From: Coriobacteriia bacterium
Lineage (GTDB): Bacteria; Actinomycetota; Coriobacteriia; Anaerosomatales; Anaerosomataceae
DNA length: 64,000 bases
Direction: 5' to 3'
NCBI GenBank assembly: GCA_016938135.1
Contig: JAFGVD010000030.1
Coordinates: 1 to 64,000 of the forward strand
Part shown: positions 44,024 through 53,611 of the stretch, in pieces
How positions within the stretch are numbered: position 1 is the stretch's first letter
Layout of the letters: the number at the start of each line of letters is the position of its first letter
Position numbers and translations under genes: made by a program
Notes under the pieces: model-generated
The model's database searches: none
The model's input: only the letters and a program-made list of their open reading frames with translations
What the model was told of the DNA's origin: nothing

Positions 44024-45463
44024 CTAGAGTGTGAACAGCCTGAGGACCTCACTGATGCCGGTGATCAACGGACCGACGCCACCTACTACTACGAGTAGCG
44101 CGGATATCACTGCAACAACCGAGGCCGACGATCCGCCTCTCCCAGAAGGCTCAGGAAGTCCTCCTGCCACCGTGGCGCCGGGCGCGTACATGGCGATCAG
44201 GACCTTGCCGTAGTACCCGAAGGAGATCACCGAGCCCAGCACGCCGGCCACCGCCAGCCACGTGAGCCCTGCCGATATGGCTGATGTGAACACCAGAAGC
44301 TTGCCCCAGAAGCCCAGGAAGAGCGGAATCCCCGTCAAAGACAGAACCGCGACCACCATCGATACAGCCAGGACCGGCACCTCGGCGGCCAGTCCGGCCA
44401 GCCCCGCGATGCTCCCGTCCCACTGAGGACGTCGCTCACGTATAGCTGCGACCGCGAAGAACGCAGCGGCTACACCCAGAGCATATGTGACCGCGAAGAT
44501 GGCGGTCTCCTCGTACCCAATGACTCCCGACGCAAGCCCGATGAGTCCATAGCCTACCTGGGCAACGCCCGAATAGCCCAACATCCTGGTCAGCGAGCTC
44601 TGACGAAGGCCGCCCAGGTTGCCGATGACTATGGATGCAGCAGCCACCACAGCGATAGCCGTTGTCCCGGAGGGAAAACGCTGAGCGTTGAACAGGCCGG
44701 CCGGGAACACCATGAGCAGGGCCATAAGAGCGCCTATCTTGGGCGCAGACGCCAGGAAGGCGGCTGTGGCAGGCTCTGTGACCTCGTAGACATCCGGTGC
44801 CCAGGTATGGAACGGTGCGGCACCCAGTTTGAATGCGAACGCCGAGAGGATCAGCACCATACCAAGTGCCGCCACCCGGGACCCACCGTCGAGGGCGTTG
44901 CAGAGTCCGAGGTAGTTCGTGGAGCCGAAGATGCCGTAGAGGACCGCAAGTCCCAACAGCGTGAAGCCGGTTGCAACCCCGCCCTGGATGAAGTAGCGCA
45001 AAGCGGCCTCATCAGCGCGACGACCACCCGCACCACTGACCAGTGCGTATCCCGCAATTGCTATCGTCTCCAATACGAGGATCGTCGTGAGCAGATCGAG
45101 AGAAGATATCAACACGTGTATGCCAAGCGCGCTAAACGCGGTGATGGCCGCCATGGTGACACCGCGATGCGTGGAGGCCACCTGCCTCCATCCCGAAAGT
45201 ACAGAGAGCGCCGCGATCAGATAGACAACTGATGCCGCGACGGAAAGGACCCCGCCGCTCACGAACGTCACATCCAACAGCGGTGTGGGAGTGAGCGTAA
45301 GGCCGGTCCAACCGCACACGCCGAAGGCAGCCACAAGCGACACGGCGATGATACCGGCTCCTGCAGCGCGATGCCTCAAGGCATCCGCAAGAAGACCGAA
45401 TACCGCACCCGCGACGACGATCGCAGCAGGGATCCACAGCGATATCGGTGTCACGTTCTCCAT
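44024..45463 (-). CDS. nuoN: NADH-quinone oxidoreductase subunit N
   Basis: A 479-residue antiporter-like membrane subunit of complex I with about 14 helices. Conserved charged residues in helices are present, for example in LGAAPFHTWAPDVYEVTEPATAAFLASAPKIGAL, the NuoN/L/M signature region. It pumps protons (or Na+) in the membrane arm. It is last in the nuo operon, directly after nuoM with no gap. The AT-rich intergenic region beyond it has no clear nuo terminator apart from the hairpin at 43868-43893. Confidence 0.95.
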   Translation of the reverse strand: MENVTPISLWIPAAIVVAGAVFGLLADALRHRAAGAGIIAVSLVAAFGVCGWTGLTLTPTPLLDVTFVSGGVLSVAASVVYLIAALSVLSGWRQVASTHRGVTMAAITAFSALGIHVLISSLDLLTTILVLETIAIAGYALVSGAGGRRADEAALRYFIQGGVATGFTLLGLAVLYGIFGSTNYLGLCNALDGGSRVAALGMVLILSAFAFKLGAAPFHTWAPDVYEVTEPATAAFLASAPKIGALMALLMVFPAGLFNAQRFPSGTTAIAVVAAASIVIGNLGGLRQSSLTRMLGYSGVAQVGYGLIGLASGVIGYEETAIFAVTYALGVAAAFFAVAAIRERRPQWDGSIAGLAGLAAEVPVLAVSMVVAVLSLTGIPLFLGFWGKLLVFTSAISAGLTWLAVAGVLGSVISFGYYGKVLIAMYAPGATVAGGLPEPSGRGGSSASVVAVISALLVVVGGVGPLITGISEVLRLFTL

Positions 45464-46912
45464 CTACTGGCCACCTCCCATGGTCAACGCAAGCACTTTA
45501 CTGACCGGGTCGGTGAGCGAAAGCACCGTCGCAGGCCATAGGCCAAGAAACACGATGGGCACTATGAAGGCCGCAGCTATGATGCGCTCGCGTGTTGAGA
45601 GATCGGCGATATCGGTCCACTCGGGCGCCAGAGTGCCGTGAGCAACAGCACGTACCGCGTACAGGTTGTAAGCGGCGGATAGAACGACCCCCACTCCCAC
45701 CGGGGCTATCCACCAGCCGAAGCGACTGAAGCCCTCCAAGACGCTGAGGAGCTCACCCGGGAACCCCGAAAGCCCCGGCAGTCCCAGACTTGCGAGGGCG
45801 GCGAACACGAACGCGCCTCCAAAGACAGGAATCTTCGAACCAAGGCCGCCGAAGCGCGAGATCTCCCGCGTATGGGTTCGTTGGTACACCGCACCGACGA
45901 GGAAGAACGACAGACCGGAGACAAGACCATGACTCACCATGATGAGCATGGCGGCCCCTATCCCGGCGCTGGTTCCGGCGGAGATGGCCAGCAGCATGAA
46001 TCCCATATGCGCTACAGACGAGTACGCCACCAATCGCTTGAGGTCGCTCTGACCGAGGGCGAGCACCGCACCGTACATGATGCCGATGCCACCAAGGACC
46101 GCAAGCACGGGGGCTGCTGCCGAGAATGCCTCGGGAGCCGCCGGGAGCGCCACGCGCAACAGGCCGTAGCCGCCCATCTTGAGCAACACTCCTGCAAGCA
46201 TGATCGAGCCCGCCGTAGGCGCCTCGACATGTGCGTCAGGAAGCCACGTGTGCAGAGGTACCACCGGGACTTTGACCAGCAGACCTGCGGCAAGGAGCCA
46301 GAACACAAGACTCTGGCTCGCCGGATCCGCAGCGCCTACCCCTCCCACGATAGTGAGGGTCTGTACTGACCGTGCAAGGACGATGATGCCGATGAGCATC
46401 AAGGCTGAACCCAGGAACGTGTAGATGAAGAACTTCAACGCTGCCGCTCGACGGTTCTCATGACCCCACACCGAGATCAGGAAGAACATCGGAATCAGCA
46501 CGGCCTCCCACGCCACATAGAACAAGATGAGGTTGTCGGCCAGGAAGACCGCCATCACAGCCGCCTCAAGGCCCAGCAGCAAGGCGTGATGAGCCGTCGG
46601 GCTCTCCCCCACCTCCCAGGAGCTCAAGATGGCAAGACAGGTCAGAAATCCGGTCAGTACGACCAACGGCAGCGACAGGCCGTCTATCGCCAGCATCACG
46701 AACCCGGTGCCAGGGATCGCGGCTTCGATACCCCATCTCAGGGCCTCCGAGCCACCGTCGTGCAAAGCAGCGGCCAGATACAGCGTCACGATGAACGTGG
46801 CCAGCGCGAAGATCGAAGCCAGCAACCTTGACCGGGAGCGGTCTCCCCCGCCGAAGAGAACCACCAAGATCACACCTACAAGAGGAAGAAGGACCGGGAG
46901 CAGTACGCCCAT
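45464..46912 (-). CDS. nuoM: NADH-quinone oxidoreductase subunit M
   Basis: A 482-residue antiporter-like subunit. The start MGVLLPVLLPLVGVIL has GGGAGG close upstream; in-frame sequence further upstream overlaps nuoL and is not homologous. Key blocks are YVAWEAVLIPMFFLISVWG, VKVPVVPLHTWLPDAHVEAPTAGSIMLAGVLLKMGGYGLLR and LVAYSSVAHMGFMLLAI, with the lysines and glutamates of the proton channel. Two bases separate it from nuoL. Confidence 0.96.
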   Translation of the reverse strand: MGVLLPVLLPLVGVILVVLFGGGDRSRSRLLASIFALATFIVTLYLAAALHDGGSEALRWGIEAAIPGTGFVMLAIDGLSLPLVVLTGFLTCLAILSSWEVGESPTAHHALLLGLEAAVMAVFLADNLILFYVAWEAVLIPMFFLISVWGHENRRAAALKFFIYTFLGSALMLIGIIVLARSVQTLTIVGGVGAADPASQSLVFWLLAAGLLVKVPVVPLHTWLPDAHVEAPTAGSIMLAGVLLKMGGYGLLRVALPAAPEAFSAAAPVLAVLGGIGIMYGAVLALGQSDLKRLVAYSSVAHMGFMLLAISAGTSAGIGAAMLIMVSHGLVSGLSFFLVGAVYQRTHTREISRFGGLGSKIPVFGGAFVFAALASLGLPGLSGFPGELLSVLEGFSRFGWWIAPVGVGVVLSAAYNLYAVRAVAHGTLAPEWTDIADLSTRERIIAAAFIVPIVFLGLWPATVLSLTDPVSKVLALTMGGGQ

Positions 46913-46914
46913 CT

Positions 46915-48732
46915 CTACCTCCCTCCCCATCCGATGACAAGTGCGGTGAGCACGACCACACCCGCGGCTACCAGGGCAGCGCCAAGATCGATCTGGCCGG
47001 TTTGGAGCGACGTCGACACGCGTCCGAGGCCCACCGTGAGCCTGGCGACACCGTTCACGATGCCATCGATCAGGCCGCGGTCTGCTCGGCGATAGATCTT
47101 CCCGGAAAGAGAGCGCGCGGGTGTCACGAAGATCGCCACCAGAAGCGCGTCGACGCCAAAAGCCGAAGCCATGGCCGGATATGCGCCGCCCAGACGTCCC
47201 TGAAGCGCTACATCGGAGGCAGGGCCTCGTTTGTAGACCATCCAGCCTGCCGCCACACCGGTCACAGCCACCAGTGCCGAGACGACCGCCACCGTAGGAT
47301 CGAGTCCGGCATGCCCGCCCAACAGCTCCGCAAGCCACTCGCCGGCAAAACCCAATCCCACAGCGCCCGAGGCAAGCACCATCAGCGGAAGGGTCATGCT
47401 CAGCGGTGATTCGTGCGGATGACCCTGCCCGCGGAACTGCCCGCCGAACGCCAGAACGGTTGCGCGAGTGATGTAGAACGCGGTCATCAGACTTGCGAGC
47501 ACCAGGAGTCCGCCCGCGACGGGCGATGCGACGGTCACCGCGTGGATGATGCCGTCTTTGGAGAAGAAGCCGGCCAAAGGCGGTATCCCGGCCAGCGCTC
47601 CGGCACCCAGCACCCATGTGATGGTGGTGACCGGCATATGGCTGCGCAGGCCGCCCATCTCGTGAAGGTCCTGCGTACCGGCGGCGTGGATGACGCTACC
47701 GGATCCCAGGAAGAGCAGCGCTTTGAAAGCCGCATGGGTCACAAGGTGGAACATCGCGATCTGCCACGACCCGGCTCCCAAAGCGGCGAACATGAAGCCC
47801 AGCTGACTGATGGTTGAGTAGGCCAAGACGCGCTTGATGTCACGCTGGGCGACTGCGGCTGCGGCCGCGCCAACCGCGGTCACGAGGCCAATCCAGAGCA
47901 TGACGTACAAGGTGAGTTCCGAGGCGGCGAACACCGGCCACATGCGTGCCACCAGGAACACGCCCGCGGCGACCATGGTGGCCGCGTGGATGAGAGCCGA
48001 CACCGGTGTGGGGCCTTCCATCGCCTCGGGAAGCCAGATGTGCAGCGGGAACTGCGCAGACTTGCCCGCCGCGCCCGCAAACAGCAGTAGGGCGGCAGCG
48101 GTGGCGACGCCGCCCGAAAGCGCCGTGACGCCGGCTCCGATGAGGGCGATATCAGCCGTCCCGGTGCTGGACCACAGCAATGCGATCCCCAGCAGAAATC
48201 CGACGTCGCCCACACGCGTGACGATGAACGCCTTCATCGCGGCGTTCGCGGCCGACGGCTTGTGATACCAGAACCCGATGAGCAGGTAGCTGCAGGCGCC
48301 GACGACCTCCCACGCCGCGAACAGGCCGACCAGCGTGGTGGAGACGACAAGTCCCGTCATCGCCGCACTGAACAGCGAGAGAAGCGCGAAGTACCTGGCC
48401 TGAGCGGGGTCCTCGGCCATATAGCCTATGGAGAACAGCACCACAGAGGCCGAGACAACACCGACGACCACCAGCATGATGGCAGCCAGCGCGTCGACTG
48501 AAGCACCCACCGCGATGGAGCTCGCTCCCTGAGAGAGCCAGGACACAGAGACGACCGGTGCGCTGGTGTGGGCAGACAGTCCGGCGACTCCGGTAGCCAG
48601 CACCAGTGCAGGGCCGATGAGCGCGAACCAACGTGTCACGGGCACCGCACGACGACCCGCAATGGCGATAGCAAGGGCAATAAGGGCCGGAGCGGCCACT
48701 GCGATCCAGGGCTGTTGCAGAAGCTGTGACAT
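46915..48732 (-). CDS. nuoL: NADH-quinone oxidoreductase subunit L
   Basis: A 605-residue distal antiporter subunit. WEVVGACSYLLIGFWYHKPSAANAAMKAFIVTRVGDVGFLLGI and KSAQFPLHIWLPEAMEGPTPVSALIHAATMVAAGVFLVAR are the classic NuoL signatures. KRVLAYSTISQLGFMFAALG follows. The C-terminal part (after about 500) would form the lateral helix. Its start codon shares a base with the nuoK stop. Confidence 0.96.
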   Translation of the reverse strand: MSQLLQQPWIAVAAPALIALAIAIAGRRAVPVTRWFALIGPALVLATGVAGLSAHTSAPVVSVSWLSQGASSIAVGASVDALAAIMLVVVGVVSASVVLFSIGYMAEDPAQARYFALLSLFSAAMTGLVVSTTLVGLFAAWEVVGACSYLLIGFWYHKPSAANAAMKAFIVTRVGDVGFLLGIALLWSSTGTADIALIGAGVTALSGGVATAAALLLFAGAAGKSAQFPLHIWLPEAMEGPTPVSALIHAATMVAAGVFLVARMWPVFAASELTLYVMLWIGLVTAVGAAAAAVAQRDIKRVLAYSTISQLGFMFAALGAGSWQIAMFHLVTHAAFKALLFLGSGSVIHAAGTQDLHEMGGLRSHMPVTTITWVLGAGALAGIPPLAGFFSKDGIIHAVTVASPVAGGLLVLASLMTAFYITRATVLAFGGQFRGQGHPHESPLSMTLPLMVLASGAVGLGFAGEWLAELLGGHAGLDPTVAVVSALVAVTGVAAGWMVYKRGPASDVALQGRLGGAYPAMASAFGVDALLVAIFVTPARSLSGKIYRRADRGLIDGIVNGVARLTVGLGRVSTSLQTGQIDLGAALVAAGVVVLTALVIGWGGR

Positions 48733-49028
48733 CAGCCGGTCACCTCCCCGAACTCATCGACTTGAGAGCGACCGGTACGCTTGAACGCCGCGATGAGCAG
48801 CGCAAGCCCTACTGCCGCCTCGGCAGCCGCCATGACCAGGACCATGAGTCCCAACGACTGGGTAGTGGAGGCGTCTTGGCCACTGACGGTAGCGAGGGCG
48901 ACCAGCAAGACGTTCGCCCCGCCCAGCATGAGCTCCAGTCCTATGAGGACGCCGATGACGTCTCTTCGCGAGAGCACCACGAACAGACCGGCACCGAAGA
49001 CGAAAGCACAGGCGACCAGGATGCTCAT
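48732..49028 (-). CDS. nuoK: NADH-quinone oxidoreductase subunit K
   Basis: A 98-residue subunit with three membrane helices. LIGLELMLGGANVLLVAL contains the conserved intramembrane Glu, and VLVMAAAEAAVGLALLIAAFKR the second. Normal length for the family. It overlaps nuoJ by four bases and nuoL by one. Confidence 0.94.
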   Translation of the reverse strand: MSILVACAFVFGAGLFVVLSRRDVIGVLIGLELMLGGANVLLVALATVSGQDASTTQSLGLMVLVMAAAEAAVGLALLIAAFKRTGRSQVDEFGEVTG

Positions 49029-49519
49029 CGCTCATCCCCCCTGCCCACGATGACAAGCACCGCAAGGACCGCGACGAGCAGGAGCGCACCCGCGATCTCA
49101 AAGGCTGGAAGGTAATGTTCCAACAGGACAGAAGCCATGGCGCCGCTGTCTGCAGCGCCGGGCGCAGGGACCGTGGTTGTGAACTCGGGCGCCAGGACGG
49201 TGACGATGAGTACCGTGACCGCGGACGCGGTCACCGCGGCGGCCCAGTCCCAGCGGACCTCCATCAGCAGCTTGTCCCCATCGCCCCGGCGCACCATCAT
49301 GAGCGCGAAGAGGACCAGGATGAGAACTCCTCCCACATAGACGAATAGCTGTGCCACAGCCAGGAATGCGAGGCCGAAGTAGAGGAAGCTGGCTGCGACG
49401 CCCAGCAAGAACACCCCAAATGACAGCGTCAGCCGCATGGCCTCGCGTGACAGCACGACGCCAAGTGCTCCCGACGTGAGCAGCACGATCACGGCCCAGA
49501 AGGCGATGGTCGAACTCAT
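49025..49519 (-). CDS. nuoJ: NADH-quinone oxidoreductase subunit J
   Basis: A 164-residue subunit with five hydrophobic helices. YFGLAFLAVAQLFVYVGGVLILVLFALMMV is the family signature, including the pi-bulge helix that flips during the catalytic cycle. The C-terminal helix (FEIAGALLLVAVLAVLVIVGRGD) is typical. It overlaps the stop of the upstream NuoI-like fusion (ATGA) and nuoK. Confidence 0.94.
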   Translation of the reverse strand: MSSTIAFWAVIVLLTSGALGVVLSREAMRLTLSFGVFLLGVAASFLYFGLAFLAVAQLFVYVGGVLILVLFALMMVRRGDGDKLLMEVRWDWAAAVTASAVTVLIVTVLAPEFTTTVPAPGAADSGAMASVLLEHYLPAFEIAGALLLVAVLAVLVIVGRGDER

Positions 49520-51570
49520 GGGCGCTCACCCGGCCCTGTGCGAGGTGCTGGACAGACAGGTGAGGTGATTCCATCCAGTCCCGTCGCGCGACTTCCTTGA
49601 TCGCTGCGCAACATCTCCCCCTTGTCGAAGGTCATGAGGTCCCGGTGGTAGAACGACAACTCATACTGTCCCGTATGCTGCAGCGCTCCGGTGGGGCACT
49701 GCTCGGCACAGAGGCCGCAGAAGCAGCACTTCGTGAGGTCCAGCTCGTATGTGGTGAGGCAGCGCGCACCGGGTTGGTCGGTGCGCTCAACCTTGATGGC
49801 GAAGTCAGGGCAGGTGCGCGCGCAGAATGTGCAACCCACGCAGACCTCGGATTCGCAACGAAGACAGCGGGCCGCCTCGGCCATGGCCTGCTCTTTGGTG
49901 AGTCCGGACTCCACCGGACGGAAGTCTGTGGCCCGTTCATCGGGATCCGCCAGCGTCACGACAGCCCTTCTGCGATCAGGTTCCACGTACTCCATGTCCA
50001 CGGGAGCGTACTTCTCGTATACAGGCACGGGACGGGCGATGCGACCCTCGGTAAGCGAGCGACCCTCGAGCTGGCGGTGTATGGACGTGGCGGCTTCGTG
50101 CCCTGTGGCAACGGAGTTGATGGCGCTACCGGGTCCGGTGACCACCTCGCCGCATGCGAACACACCCGGCACCGATGTGGTGCCGTCTGCGCCGTCCACG
50201 ACAAGCTGACCCCTGCCTGAGACGAGCAGATCGGTGCCGCTTACCAGACTGTCCAGCCGTGCCGCCTGACCGATGGCGAAGACCACGACGTCGGTCTCGA
50301 TGTCTTGGGTGTCCTCACCGTAGGTCGGCGAGAACCGACCGGTCTCATCGAACACCGACAAGCACGGCTTCATACGCATGCCGGTGACCTGGTTGTCCTC
50401 CGAGAGCACCTCAACAGGCCCCATCGAGCACATCGCGATGACGCCTTCGTCAACGGCTTCTTCGATCTCCCAGGGATGGCACGGCATCTCCTGGTCGGAC
50501 TCCAGACATGAGAGCCGAACCTCGGTAGCGCCGACGCGCAAGGCACAGCGCGCGACGTCCACCGCGACGTTGCCGCCGCCGATGACCAGCAGGCGCCTGC
50601 CCTTCACGCCTGCGTCGCCCAGGTTGTTGGCCGCCCACAAGAACTCCAGAGCGCCGACGACACCATCGGCATGGGTTCCCGGCAACGGCAGGATACGGCT
50701 GTCTTGGAGGCCTACCGCCAGAAGCACCGCGTCGTTCTCGCGCATGATGCTGGAGAGCATGACGTCTTTGCCCACCTCGGTCTCGCAACGAAGGTCCAGA
50801 CCGAGTGCGACAAGATCGGCGATCTCGCCATAGAGGACGTCGCGCGGGAGGCGGTAGGACGGCACGCCCGTGGATAGCGCGCCGCCTGGCTGCGCTTCTC
50901 GCTCGTACATAGTCACTGTGTAGCCCAGAGACATCAGGTCATACGCGGCGGCCAACCCTGAAGGACCGGAGCCGATGATGGCCACGCGCTGATCACGTGT
51001 CTTGGGCAGAGGCTTGATGCGTTCGGCCGCCACCTTGCGGTACTCCTCGTACGCGAAACGGTGCAGCAAACGGATCGAGATGGGCTCGTCGTAGCGGTTG
51101 CGTCGACAGGCCGACTCACACGGATGGTGGCAGATGCGGCCCAGCACGCCCGGCAAGATGTTGCGCTCCCGCACGAGCTCGTACGCCTCAGGGATGCGAC
51201 CATCTGCGATCAGGAACGCCTGGCCGCGCGCATCGACATTCGCGGGGCAGCTGCCCGTGCACGGCGAGAGGCGATCGTTGCGGTACAGCCCGTCGATCTT
51301 CGCGTTGTACTCATGCGGAGGCGCCGAGACAAGATCGATCTCATCTCGGCCAAGTGCTCCTTTGAGTTGCAGCGCGCCGCGCCAGCGATCGCTGACCGTC
51401 ACCTTCTCCTGTGGATAGCGCACGGTTATAGGCTTGCGCGTGGACGCGCTTGCGGTGATGCCCAGTCCCGTGAGCAGTGATCGAGCACCTTGCATGAAGC
51501 CTTTCACGCCGGGCGCGTACTCATCGGATACGGTCTCCGGGACCGGGAGCCGGTTCTCGTCTACAGCCAT
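49516..51570 (-). CDS. NuoI-like subunit with an inserted GltD-like FAD/NAD(P) oxidoreductase module
   Basis: A 684-residue protein in the nuoI position. Residues 22-70 (including RKPITVRYPQEK and RWRGALQLK) look like the NuoI N-terminus. A GltD/NfnB-type module follows: an N-terminal 4Fe-4S region with C104, C108, C147, C151 and C155, an FAD loop IIGSGPSG (198-205) and an NAD(P) loop GGGNVAVD (331-338), up to about 500. NuoI then resumes: C577-x2-C580-x2-C583-x3-C587 and C615-x2-C618-x2-C621-x3-C625, ending QYELSFYHRDLMTFDK as in NuoI. Inferred role: NAD(P)H (or other donor) oxidation delivered straight to the NuoI clusters, replacing NuoEFG. The ATG at 51570 overlaps nuoH by ten bases. Confidence 0.92.
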   Translation of the reverse strand: MAVDENRLPVPETVSDEYAPGVKGFMQGARSLLTGLGITASASTRKPITVRYPQEKVTVSDRWRGALQLKGALGRDEIDLVSAPPHEYNAKIDGLYRNDRLSPCTGSCPANVDARGQAFLIADGRIPEAYELVRERNILPGVLGRICHHPCESACRRNRYDEPISIRLLHRFAYEEYRKVAAERIKPLPKTRDQRVAIIGSGPSGLAAAYDLMSLGYTVTMYEREAQPGGALSTGVPSYRLPRDVLYGEIADLVALGLDLRCETEVGKDVMLSSIMRENDAVLLAVGLQDSRILPLPGTHADGVVGALEFLWAANNLGDAGVKGRRLLVIGGGNVAVDVARCALRVGATEVRLSCLESDQEMPCHPWEIEEAVDEGVIAMCSMGPVEVLSEDNQVTGMRMKPCLSVFDETGRFSPTYGEDTQDIETDVVVFAIGQAARLDSLVSGTDLLVSGRGQLVVDGADGTTSVPGVFACGEVVTGPGSAINSVATGHEAATSIHRQLEGRSLTEGRIARPVPVYEKYAPVDMEYVEPDRRRAVVTLADPDERATDFRPVESGLTKEQAMAEAARCLRCESEVCVGCTFCARTCPDFAIKVERTDQPGARCLTTYELDLTKCCFCGLCAEQCPTGALQHTGQYELSFYHRDLMTFDKGEMLRSDQGSRATGLDGITSPVCPAPRTGPGERP

Positions 51571-52508
51571 GCGGCGATCACCCCCGCAGCGAAGAGTTGG
51601 ACGATGGCGATGGGCGTGAGGATGGTCCAGCAAAACGTCATGAGCTGGTCTTGCCGGAGACGCGGGAAGGTCCACTTCATCCACATGATGATGGTCATCA
51701 GAACCGCACCGACGGCGATGAAGGCCACCACGCCCCATGCCCCCGGCAACAGCCGGAAACCTCCGAGGAACATCGCGGCGCCGAACAGGCTGGCCGCGAT
51801 CATGCCGCCGTACTCACCCATCATGAAGACCGCCCAGCGGATACCTGCGTAGTCGGCGAAGTAGCCCGCCACAAGCTCGGACTCCGCCTCAGGGATATCG
51901 AAAGGACCCCGGTTCATCTCGGCGATGGAGGAGATCAGATAGACAATGAAGCCCACAAACGTCGCGGGGATCCACCACCACTCCCATGCGTCCATCACGG
52001 CCACCGGGCGCAGCGTCCCGGCCAGCACCAGCACGGAGAGCACTGACAGTGACCGCGGCACTTCGTAGCTGACCATCTGCGCGGCTGCACGCACGCCGCC
52101 GATGGCAGAGAGCGTGTTATGCGACGCCCAGGCCGAGAACAGGATCCCCAGAACCGATATCGAGGGGACCGCCAGGAAGAACAGTGCGCCGGCGGTGGCG
52201 TCGAAGGGCGCCCAGCCCGTAGCGAACGGGATGACGGCCACAGACATCGCTATGGGCGCGAACACCGCTAGCGGCGCGTAGCGGAAGAACGGCTCGTCGG
52301 CTGCGGCAGGGATGATGTCCTCTTTGAAGAGCAGCTTCGGCACGTCCGCGACCATCTGCAAAGATCCGGCCGGGCCGATCTGTTGCGGTCCGAGTCGCAA
52401 TTGGATGCGCGCGGAGACCTTGCGCTCCCACCACACACCGACTATCGCACCGCCGGCGATGACCATGACAGCGGCCACGCCCCACAGCATTCCCCACAAA
52501 AAGCTCAT
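51561..52508 (-). CDS. nuoH: NADH-quinone oxidoreductase subunit H
   Basis: A 315-residue subunit with about eight helices forming part of the quinone chamber. WWERKVSARIQLRLGPQQIGPAGSLQMVADVPKLLFKEDIIP is the hallmark first loop, and EMNRGPFDIPEAESELVAGYFADYAGIRWAVFMMGEY the conserved glutamate-rich loop. RLRQDQLMTFCW ends the core. It overlaps nuoD by four bases and lies directly before the NuoI-like fusion, the usual H-I order. Confidence 0.96.
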   Translation of the reverse strand: MSFLWGMLWGVAAVMVIAGGAIVGVWWERKVSARIQLRLGPQQIGPAGSLQMVADVPKLLFKEDIIPAAADEPFFRYAPLAVFAPIAMSVAVIPFATGWAPFDATAGALFFLAVPSISVLGILFSAWASHNTLSAIGGVRAAAQMVSYEVPRSLSVLSVLVLAGTLRPVAVMDAWEWWWIPATFVGFIVYLISSIAEMNRGPFDIPEAESELVAGYFADYAGIRWAVFMMGEYGGMIAASLFGAAMFLGGFRLLPGAWGVVAFIAVGAVLMTIIMWMKWTFPRLRQDQLMTFCWTILTPIAIVQLFAAGVIAAWL

Positions 52509-53599
52509 CGGTCCACCTCCCCGAACACCGGGTCCAGCGAGCCGAGGATGACGACGAGGTCGGAGAGCGTGTGCCCCTCGGCCAGCATCGGGACCAGCGC
52601 CAGGTTGCAGAAGGCTGGCGAGCGGACCTTCATGCGATACGGACGCGGCGTGCCGTCAGAGACCAGATACACGCCGAGAGAACCACGGGCACCTTCAATG
52701 TGGTCATAGGCTTCGCCGGGTCGCGGCGTGATCAGCCTGGGGACGGCCTCGGCCATCACCGGACCGGGCTCGATCTGGTCGAGGGCCTGCTCGATGATGC
52801 GGCAGCTCTCGATCGCCTCCCATAGCCGCACGCGTGCCCTGTCATAGCAGTCACCGTTGGAGCCAAGCGGGATGTCGAAGTCCAGGCGCGGGTAGACGCT
52901 GTAGCTGTCGTCCCGGCGCAGGTCCCAGCTCACGCCGCTTCCGCGAGCCACCGGCCCCGAAGCGCCCCACGCGACCGCGTCTTCGGGAGCCAAGACGCCG
53001 ATGCCTTTCATGCGCTGGCGAGCGATGACGTTGCCGAACAAGAAGCGATCCACCTCGGCCATCGCCGAGGGGTGCGAGCGGCAGAACGCACGAACGTTGT
53101 CCACCCAGCCCTCAGGCACGTCCATAGAGACGCCACCGGGGCGGACATAGTTGTAGGTAAGGCGGGCGCCGCACAGCTGTTCGAACAGGTCCACGACCTG
53201 CTCGCGTTGGGCGAAGGTGTACATGAACGCCGTGGTGGCACCAACATCGGCACCTGCGGGGCCGACCGACATCATGTGGCTTGCGATGCGCTGCAGCTCA
53301 CAGACGATGACACGCAGGTACTCGGCACGCTCCGGCACACGGATGCCGGCAAGCCGCTCCACCGCCCTGCAGTACGCCCAGTTGGCGTACATCGAGCCAA
53401 CATAGTCCAGACGGTCAGTGAGCGGCACCACTTGCAGGTAGGTGCGGTTCTCGGCCATCTTCTCGATACCGCGGTGCAGATGACCGATGACCACCTCGAC
53501 GTGGCGGACGATCTCGCCATCCAGAGTCGTGACCATGCGGCACACACCGTGAGTAGAGGGGTGCGACGGACCTATGTTCACAACGAGTTCTTCAGTCAA
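52505..53599 (-). CDS. nuoD: NADH-quinone oxidoreductase subunit D
   Basis: A 364-residue 49-kDa-type subunit lining the quinone site. NIGPSHPSTHGVCRM holds the conserved His of the quinone pocket, followed by GYLHRGIEKM-like GHLHRGIEKMAENRTYLQ and RPGGVSMDVPEGW. I choose a TTG start at 53599: AGGAGG is eight bases upstream, whereas a GTG nine bases earlier is only one base from that site. NuoC and NuoD are separate genes here. Confidence 0.95.
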   Translation of the reverse strand: MTEELVVNIGPSHPSTHGVCRMVTTLDGEIVRHVEVVIGHLHRGIEKMAENRTYLQVVPLTDRLDYVGSMYANWAYCRAVERLAGIRVPERAEYLRVIVCELQRIASHMMSVGPAGADVGATTAFMYTFAQREQVVDLFEQLCGARLTYNYVRPGGVSMDVPEGWVDNVRAFCRSHPSAMAEVDRFLFGNVIARQRMKGIGVLAPEDAVAWGASGPVARGSGVSWDLRRDDSYSVYPRLDFDIPLGSNGDCYDRARVRLWEAIESCRIIEQALDQIEPGPVMAEAVPRLITPRPGEAYDHIEGARGSLGVYLVSDGTPRPYRMKVRSPAFCNLALVPMLAEGHTLSDLVVILGSLDPVFGEVDR

Positions 53600-53611
53600 C
53601 GCGCACACCTC

